A stretch of DNA of 10,568 bases, from positions 1-10,568 of the forward strand of contig JAIRZO010000050.1 in the NCBI GenBank assembly GCA_031267195.1. Reading direction: 5' to 3'. The notes below the pieces were generated by a model that saw nothing but the letters and a program-made list of their open reading frames with translations, searched no databases and was not told where the DNA came from. Numbering within the stretch: position 1 is the stretch's first letter; every line of letters begins with the position of its first letter. Shown here one piece after another: positions 6,801 through 10,568 of the stretch. The stretch is from Holosporaceae bacterium. GTDB taxonomy: Bacteria; Pseudomonadota; Alphaproteobacteria; UBA3830. Both the position numbers and the translations under genes were made by a program.

Positions 6801-7517
6801 ATGTCAGGACATTCGCAATTTAAAAATATTATGTATCGCAAAGGTGCTCAGGATGCAAAAAAAGCGAAGATTTTTTCTAAGATTTCACGAGAAATTACTG
6901 TTGCGGTGAAAGAAGGTGGGGCCGACGCCAACAACAATACTAGACTGAGATCTGCGCTCATTAGCGCCCGTTCGGAGAACATGCCCAACGATAACATCGA
7001 TAGAGCTATAAAAAAGGCTCTTGGGGAAGATGGCGACAACGATTATCATTCCGTTAGGTACGAGGGTTATGGTCCCGGTGGAGTTGCCGTGATAGTGGAG
7101 GGACTGACCGACAACAAGAACCGAACCGCATCTGATGTTCGATCCTCTTTTTCCAAGCATGGTGGGAGTTTGGGTGAATCCAATAGCGTGATATTTCAGT
7201 TTGATCGGACTGGATATATCTTGTACGACAAGGAATCAGCATCGGAGGATGCCTTGTTAGAGATTGCGTTGGAATACGATGCGAATGACATCACCTCAAC
7301 GGATGATGGGTACGAAGTGCTCTGCTCAATAGAAAAAACAGTTCCACTGCGGGATGCTCTGATGGTAAAGTTTGGTAATCCGATTTCCTCTGGCATCACC
7401 TGGCGGCCTAAGAATTTTGTGTCGGTTGGAACAGAAACCCTAAAAACGTTAACAAAATTAGTTGATGTTCTCGAAGATAATGACGATGTTCAGCTGGTGG
7501 TCACCAATTGCGAATGA
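6801..7517 (+). CDS. yebC: YebC/TACO1-family protein
   Basis: A 238-residue cytoplasmic protein, close to the family's usual 240-250. The start is fixed by the conserved opening GHSQFKNIMYRKGAQDAKKAK (within residues 3-23). Further family blocks follow: RLRSALISARSENMP (48-62), IDRAIKKALG (66-75), RYEGYGPGGVAVIVE (86-100) and LTDNKNRTASDVR (102-114), then FSKHGGSLGE (117-126). Members have long been annotated as transcriptional regulators; more recent work links YebC/TACO1 proteins to translation, easing ribosome stalling at proline-rich stretches. YebC is often next to ruvC, but here it precedes the rpsB operon, a neighbourhood that suits a translation role. No strong ribosome site is visible; a small GACC/GGTC hairpin and a T-run lie at 6768-6789, shortly before the ATG. 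Confidence 0.95.
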   Translation: MSGHSQFKNIMYRKGAQDAKKAKIFSKISREITVAVKEGGADANNNTRLRSALISARSENMPNDNIDRAIKKALGEDGDNDYHSVRYEGYGPGGVAVIVEGLTDNKNRTASDVRSSFSKHGGSLGESNSVIFQFDRTGYILYDKESASEDALLEIALEYDANDITSTDDGYEVLCSIEKTVPLRDALMVKFGNPISSGITWRPKNFVSVGTETLKTLTKLVDVLEDNDDVQLVVTNCE

Positions 7518-7577
7518 TTCCATTCCAGCGCTATTGGTGGATAGTTATGCTGGTTTCAGACGATGAGTTACAAATTC

Positions 7578-7606
7578 TTGTAATTTCCCCTAGTTATATG
7601 TATAAG
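7578..7606 (+). promoter_or_regulatory. Candidate promoter of the rpsB operon
   Basis: TTGTAA (7578-7583, 4 of 6 to consensus) is followed after exactly 17 bases by TATAAG (7601-7606, 5 of 6). Transcription would begin near 7613, about 234 bases before the rpsB ATG. A second -10-like word, GATAAT, overlaps the region just downstream. Confidence 0.45.
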
Positions 7607-7755
7607 ATAATGTATTCTTCTCAGTGGGAATGTGGTTGAATTGTCGATTAGTTGCGATCCATCTTCCTGAGGAGAAGTTGGCGAGATGCTTTCTTGTTCA
7701 TAGTAAGCACGTAAAGTTGGATGCCCAAATGGTTTGTGGTGTCCGTTCGGTCTTG

Positions 7756-7797
7756 ATGAAGCAGTTTCCGGATCCGCGCTGATCCTTCTGCTATCAT
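7756..7797 (+). promoter_or_regulatory. Conserved-looking hairpin in the rpsB leader
   Basis: ATGA+AGCAG (7756-7764) pairs with CTGCT (7788-7792) and, after one bulged A, TCAT (7794-7797). Inside, GGATC (7770-7774) pairs with GATCC (7781-7785) around a six-base loop, leaving an asymmetric internal loop of TTTCC against TT. Fourteen pairs in all, ending 49 bases before the rpsB ATG. The shape, a bulged helix with an asymmetric internal loop, is typical of ribosomal-protein leader binding sites; binding of S2 is inference. Confidence 0.45.
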
Positions 7798-7846
7798 TGG
7801 GTGATACATTTTACGGAAGTTTAACCGAAAAAAGGAAAAAAAAATC

Positions 7847-8677
7847 ATGTTAGAAGTTTCGTTGGAAAAATTATTTGAAGTGGGCGCACATTTTGGCCAT
7901 CAGATGCGACGCTGGAATCCCAAAATGGCTCCCTACATATATGGGTCCAAGGACAAAGTTCATATCATCAACCTGGATAAAACCATGTTTCTGATGAAGG
8001 AAGCCATGAACGTTGCCCGGGAAATTGCTGCTGCAGGTGGCCGTGTCCTGTTCGTGGGGACTAAAAGACAAGCCAGCGACCGGTTAGCGGAATCGGCCAC
8101 CAAATGTGGACAATATTATGTGAATCATCGTTGGTTGGGGGGAATGCTGACCAATTGGAAAACAGTTTCCCAGTCGTTGAAAAAACTAGAAAAATTGGAG
8201 AATAGGCTTAAAGATCAGGAAGTTGTTTTAAAGAAAAAAGAAATTCTGCAACTGCAGCGCAGCATCGATAAATTGAACAAATCGCTGGGAGGTGTGCGCC
8301 GCATGGGAGGACTTCCTTCGTTGCTTTTTGTCCTGGATACCAATGTTGATCGCACTGCCGTTGAAGAAGCTCGAGTGCTCGGCATACCGGTTGTGGGCAT
8401 CTGTGATACCAATTCTGATCCTTCGCTAATCAATTATCCGATCCCGGGAAATGATGATTCCCTGCGGGCAATAGACTTATATTGTTCACTGTTTGAAAGC
8501 GCTGTTATAGATGGTATTCAGCGTGGATTGGTCTCGGCCGGTGTTGATGTGGGTGCGCTGGAGACTAGCGTAGAAGAACTTGTGGGGCAGACAAGCGGTA
8601 ATGATTCGCCTTCTAACTCGGCAACGACTTCCATTGATACCATCGGTGATGGCGATGATGGTTTGGCTTCGGAATAA
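7847..8677 (+). CDS. rpsB: Small ribosomal subunit protein S2
   Basis: A 276-residue protein of the 30S subunit that bridges the head and body and is needed for S1 binding. Hallmarks in order: LFEVGAHFGHQ.RRWNPKM (residues 9-27), YIYG..D.VHIINLDKT (30-46), GGRVLFVGTKRQA (64-76), VNHRWLGGMLTNWKT (92-106), the coiled-coil hairpin about 108-145, GVRRMGGLPSLLFVLDTN (149-166), and the GIPVVGICDTNSDP..INYPIPGNDD block (179-204). The last 35 residues are an acidic Ser/Thr/Asp-rich tail. The start follows AAAGGA (7831-7836) by 10 bases and gives the family's usual N-terminus. It leads the rpsB-tsf-pyrH-frr cluster and has a long structured leader. Gap to tsf: 73 bases. Confidence 0.98.
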   Translation: MLEVSLEKLFEVGAHFGHQMRRWNPKMAPYIYGSKDKVHIINLDKTMFLMKEAMNVAREIAAAGGRVLFVGTKRQASDRLAESATKCGQYYVNHRWLGGMLTNWKTVSQSLKKLEKLENRLKDQEVVLKKKEILQLQRSIDKLNKSLGGVRRMGGLPSLLFVLDTNVDRTAVEEARVLGIPVVGICDTNSDPSLINYPIPGNDDSLRAIDLYCSLFESAVIDGIQRGLVSAGVDVGALETSVEELVGQTSGNDSPSNSATTSIDTIGDGDDGLASE

Positions 8678-8750
8678 TCTGGGGGAATGATTAGAGTTTG
8701 GAAACAATAAAATCGTTTAAAAATTTAGCTAATGAAGGGATGTAATTCTT

Positions 8751-9674
8751 ATGTCACAAATAACTATGGATAATGTTAAAATTCTTCGGGAAAGAACCGG
8801 TTCCGGCATGATAGACTGCAGGAAAGCTCTGGAGGCCTGCGATGGTGATGTTGAAAATGCCATCGATTGGCTGCGGAAAAAAGGATTTGCGTCTGCTGCG
8901 AAAAAGTCTGGACGATTGGCGGCCGAAGGATTGATTTGCGTTGCTGTGCAGGACACTCACGGAGCTTTGATTGAAGTGAATGCCGAAACAGATTTTGTGG
9001 CCCGCAGTGAACTCTTCCAAACCTACGTAAGTAACGTTGCCAAAATCGCCTGCGAAACAAAATGCGACATAGCTACCATTGGTGGTTGTACTTATCCAAA
9101 AACCGGTTGCACTGTCAACGACGAATTATCGAATTTAATCGCTGTGATTGGTGAAAATATGAATCTGCGGCGTGTTGCTCATGTGGATGTATCCGTTGGT
9201 GTTGTGGCGGTCTATGTGCACAACAAAATTGCTGATAATCTCGGGAAAATTGGTGTATTGGTAGGACTTGAATCCAGTGGTGATCCATCTAACCTGCTGA
9301 AATTGGGACATATGATTGCGATGCACATTGTTGCGACCAATCCGTTGTCCGTCACCGTTGATGGGCTGGACGCAGCGCTGTTAGAACGGGAGCGTTCTGT
9401 TGCCATCGAACAAACGAGAAACATGGGTAAACCGGAGGCGTTTGTGGATAAAATCGTAGAGGGGCGTATGAGGAAATTCTACGAGGAAGTCGTGTTGCTG
9501 GAGCAAATTTTCGTAATGAACGATAAGATCCGCATTAAAGATCTATTGGAGACCACCAGCATTGAATTGGGTGCTCCCATCACCATCACCGGCTTTGAAA
9601 AATTCGTTTTAGGAGAAGGCATAGAAAAGCAGGCGGTGGATTTTGCCGCCGAGGTTGCTGCGCAGTTGACGTAG
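8751..9674 (+). CDS. tsf: Translation elongation factor Ts
   Basis: A 307-residue protein, full length for alphaproteobacterial EF-Ts, which releases GDP from EF-Tu so that it can be recharged with GTP. The N-terminal UBA-like domain is clear (VKILRERTGSGMIDCRKAL, ending residue 27, then ENAIDWLRKKG at 35-45). It is followed by the core motif EVNAETDFVAR (75-85), whose Asp81-Phe82 contacts the EF-Tu magnesium site in known structures. Two dimerisation-like core halves follow, with AMHIVATNPLSV in the second, and the C-terminus EKQAVDFAAEVAAQL is typical. A ribosome site AAGGGA (8735-8740) lies 10 bases before the ATG. It is co-directional with rpsB and pyrH and probably co-transcribed. Confidence 0.98.
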   Translation: MSQITMDNVKILRERTGSGMIDCRKALEACDGDVENAIDWLRKKGFASAAKKSGRLAAEGLICVAVQDTHGALIEVNAETDFVARSELFQTYVSNVAKIACETKCDIATIGGCTYPKTGCTVNDELSNLIAVIGENMNLRRVAHVDVSVGVVAVYVHNKIADNLGKIGVLVGLESSGDPSNLLKLGHMIAMHIVATNPLSVTVDGLDAALLERERSVAIEQTRNMGKPEAFVDKIVEGRMRKFYEEVVLLEQIFVMNDKIRIKDLLETTSIELGAPITITGFEKFVLGEGIEKQAVDFAAEVAAQLT

Positions 9675-9708
9675 CTGAATTTGTCGTTTTTGTTGGATTT
9701 ATTCGCCT

Positions 9709-10443
9709 ATGAACAAAAAATATCGTCGAATTTTGCTGAAAATTTCCGGTGAATTTTTGATGGGAAATTTAAGTTTTGGATTGGATGTTAAAACCGTTGA
9801 TCGCATAGCCGGAGAAGTTCGGGTTGCCTATGAAAATGGTTGTGAGATTTGTATTGTTATCGGTGGTGGTAATATTTTTCGCGGAGTTTCTGCTGCATCC
9901 TATGGCATGCACCGAGCGGCAGCGGACAACATAGGTATGCTGGCCACAGTCATGAATTCCATTGCGTTTCAGAATTCCATGGAAAAAATTAAAGTGCCAT
10001 CCAGGGTTATGTCTGCCATTGCTATGCCAACCGTTTGTGAACCATATGTGCGCAGAAAAGCTCTGCGGCATATAGAAAAGCATCGAGTAGTTATCTGCGC
10101 TGCCGGGTCCGGTAATCCCTATTTCACAACTGATACCGCCGCTGCGCTGCGCGCTCTTGAGATTGGCTGTGATGTTATCATGAAAGCCACAAAAGTGCCG
10201 GGGATTTATACATCTGATCCAGAAAAAGACTCAAATGCACAGTTTATGAAAAAGGTTACTTATCGAGATGTAATAGATAAAAACATAATGGTCATGGATC
10301 ATACTGCAATATCTCTCGCGAAAGAAAATGCTATTCCAATTATTGTTTTTTCTTTAAAAGAAGAAGGAAATTTATGTAACATATTGTCTGGAAGTGGTCA
10401 TTACTCCATAATGGTACCGGATAATGTCGGTGGTGGTTCATAG
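9709..10443 (+). CDS. pyrH: Uridylate (UMP) kinase
   Basis: A 244-residue cytoplasmic enzyme of the amino-acid-kinase fold that phosphorylates UMP to UDP with ATP, the committed step to pyrimidine nucleotides; the bacterial form is a hexamer, typically activated by GTP and inhibited by UTP. Visible motifs: ILLKISGEFLMG (8-19), GGGNIFRG (52-59, phosphate loop), AADNIGMLATVMNS (71-84), GSGNPYFTTDTAAALRA (133-149, UMP and ATP site), KATKVPGIYTSDP (159-171) and VMDHTAISLAKEN (195-207). Pro164 stands where many homologues have Asp (KATKVDG). The closing IPIIVFS style is alphaproteobacterial. It begins 34 bases after tsf without a recognisable Shine-Dalgarno sequence, so it may depend on translation arriving from tsf. 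Confidence 0.97.
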   Translation: MNKKYRRILLKISGEFLMGNLSFGLDVKTVDRIAGEVRVAYENGCEICIVIGGGNIFRGVSAASYGMHRAAADNIGMLATVMNSIAFQNSMEKIKVPSRVMSAIAMPTVCEPYVRRKALRHIEKHRVVICAAGSGNPYFTTDTAAALRALEIGCDVIMKATKVPGIYTSDPEKDSNAQFMKKVTYRDVIDKNIMVMDHTAISLAKENAIPIIVFSLKEEGNLCNILSGSGHYSIMVPDNVGGGS

Positions 10444-10458
10444 AACGGAGAAAAACGT

Positions 10459-10568
10459 ATGCTTTTGGAAAATCTACGAAAGAAAATGAACGCGAGTTTC
10501 GATGTTTTGCTCAAAAATTTTAGTGGATTAAGAACTGGTAGAGCTTCCATTGCAATCCTAGATAATAT
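10459..10568 (+). CDS. frr: Ribosome recycling factor (5' part)
   Basis: Thirty-six codons are visible before the window ends, of about 185 expected. The N-terminal helix carries the family signature: LRKKM (6-10), then F..LLKNFSGLRTGRASIAILD, with LRTGRAS at residues 23-29 forming the strongly conserved start of the three-helix bundle. The protein acts with EF-G to split the post-termination ribosome. The start lies 15 bases after the pyrH stop, with CGGAG (10446-10450) 8 bases before the ATG. Its place after pyrH is the normal order in many bacteria. Confidence 0.95.
   Translation, partial: MLLENLRKKMNASFDVLLKNFSGLRTGRASIAILDN

Larger units (their letters stand above)
7518..7846 (+). other. 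Gene-free 329-base leader region upstream of rpsB
   Basis: No convincing coding frame is present. Just after yebC, CCAGC (7525-7529) with GCTGG (7549-7553) and CTAT (7531-7534) with ATAG (7541-7544) nest into a weak hairpin without a T-run, so termination after yebC is uncertain. A promoter candidate lies at 7578-7606 and a well-formed hairpin at 7756-7797. The implied leader of about 234 bases is long for a housekeeping operon and fits the known autogenous control of rpsB-tsf by S2 in other bacteria, though I see no specific match to a described motif. Confidence 0.5.

Noticed and set aside
7735..7800. tRNA-like GTTCGGTC word near a hairpin in the rpsB leader
   Set aside because: No acceptor stem, anticodon arm or T-arm pairing can be built around it.
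8776..9060. Minus-strand open frames antisense to tsf
   Set aside because: They are rich in Arg, Ser, Gln and Phe, as expected from the complement of a conserved gene, and lack ribosome sites.

Overview
The window looks like the chromosome of an alphaproteobacterium, possibly a host-associated one of the Holosporales/Rickettsiales type. This rests on moderately AT-rich DNA, the order rpsB-tsf-pyrH-frr, and an alphaproteobacterial flavour in PyrH (VMDHTAISLAKEN..IPIIVFS) and in the start of the ribosome recycling factor. The genus cannot be fixed from sequence alone.

Layout. Positions 1-46 hold the first codons of a leftward gene that runs off the edge; an extended -10 promoter lies about 75 bases upstream of its start. 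Positions 141-396 carry no gene but contain two abutting, strongly self-complementary structures: an imperfect palindrome of about 90 bases, and a 126-base element with 20-base terminal inverted repeats that can fold as a three-way junction. Positions 412-4624 are a leftward operon for a chaperone-usher pilus, in the order chaperone, outer-membrane usher, minor or tip subunit (ATGA overlap between the last two). Across a 234-base AT-rich divergent control region, two rightward genes follow: a small pilin-like protein (4859-5425) and an unrecognised secreted protein with a very basic C-terminal half (5569-6561). Each is followed by the same 11-base word and a GC-rich hairpin.

From 6801 the window is conserved housekeeping: a YebC/TACO1-family protein, then a 329-base gap with a plausible promoter and a structured leader, then the translation/nucleotide operon rpsB (S2), tsf (EF-Ts), pyrH (UMP kinase) and the start of frr.

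How the genes work together: the chaperone should capture secreted subunits in the periplasm, the usher should export and assemble them, the 4859-5425 product is the best candidate for the main fibre subunit, and the 412-1218 product (two-part, pilin-like C-terminus) for the tip. The gene order chaperone-usher-tip resembles CsuC-CsuD-CsuE of archaic pili, but the subunit gene is divergent instead of leading the operon. The 5569-6561 protein may be an extra surface component of this system; that is inference from position, signal peptide and a pilin-like strand motif. The most unusual parts of the window are this variant pilus locus and the folded DNA at 141-396.
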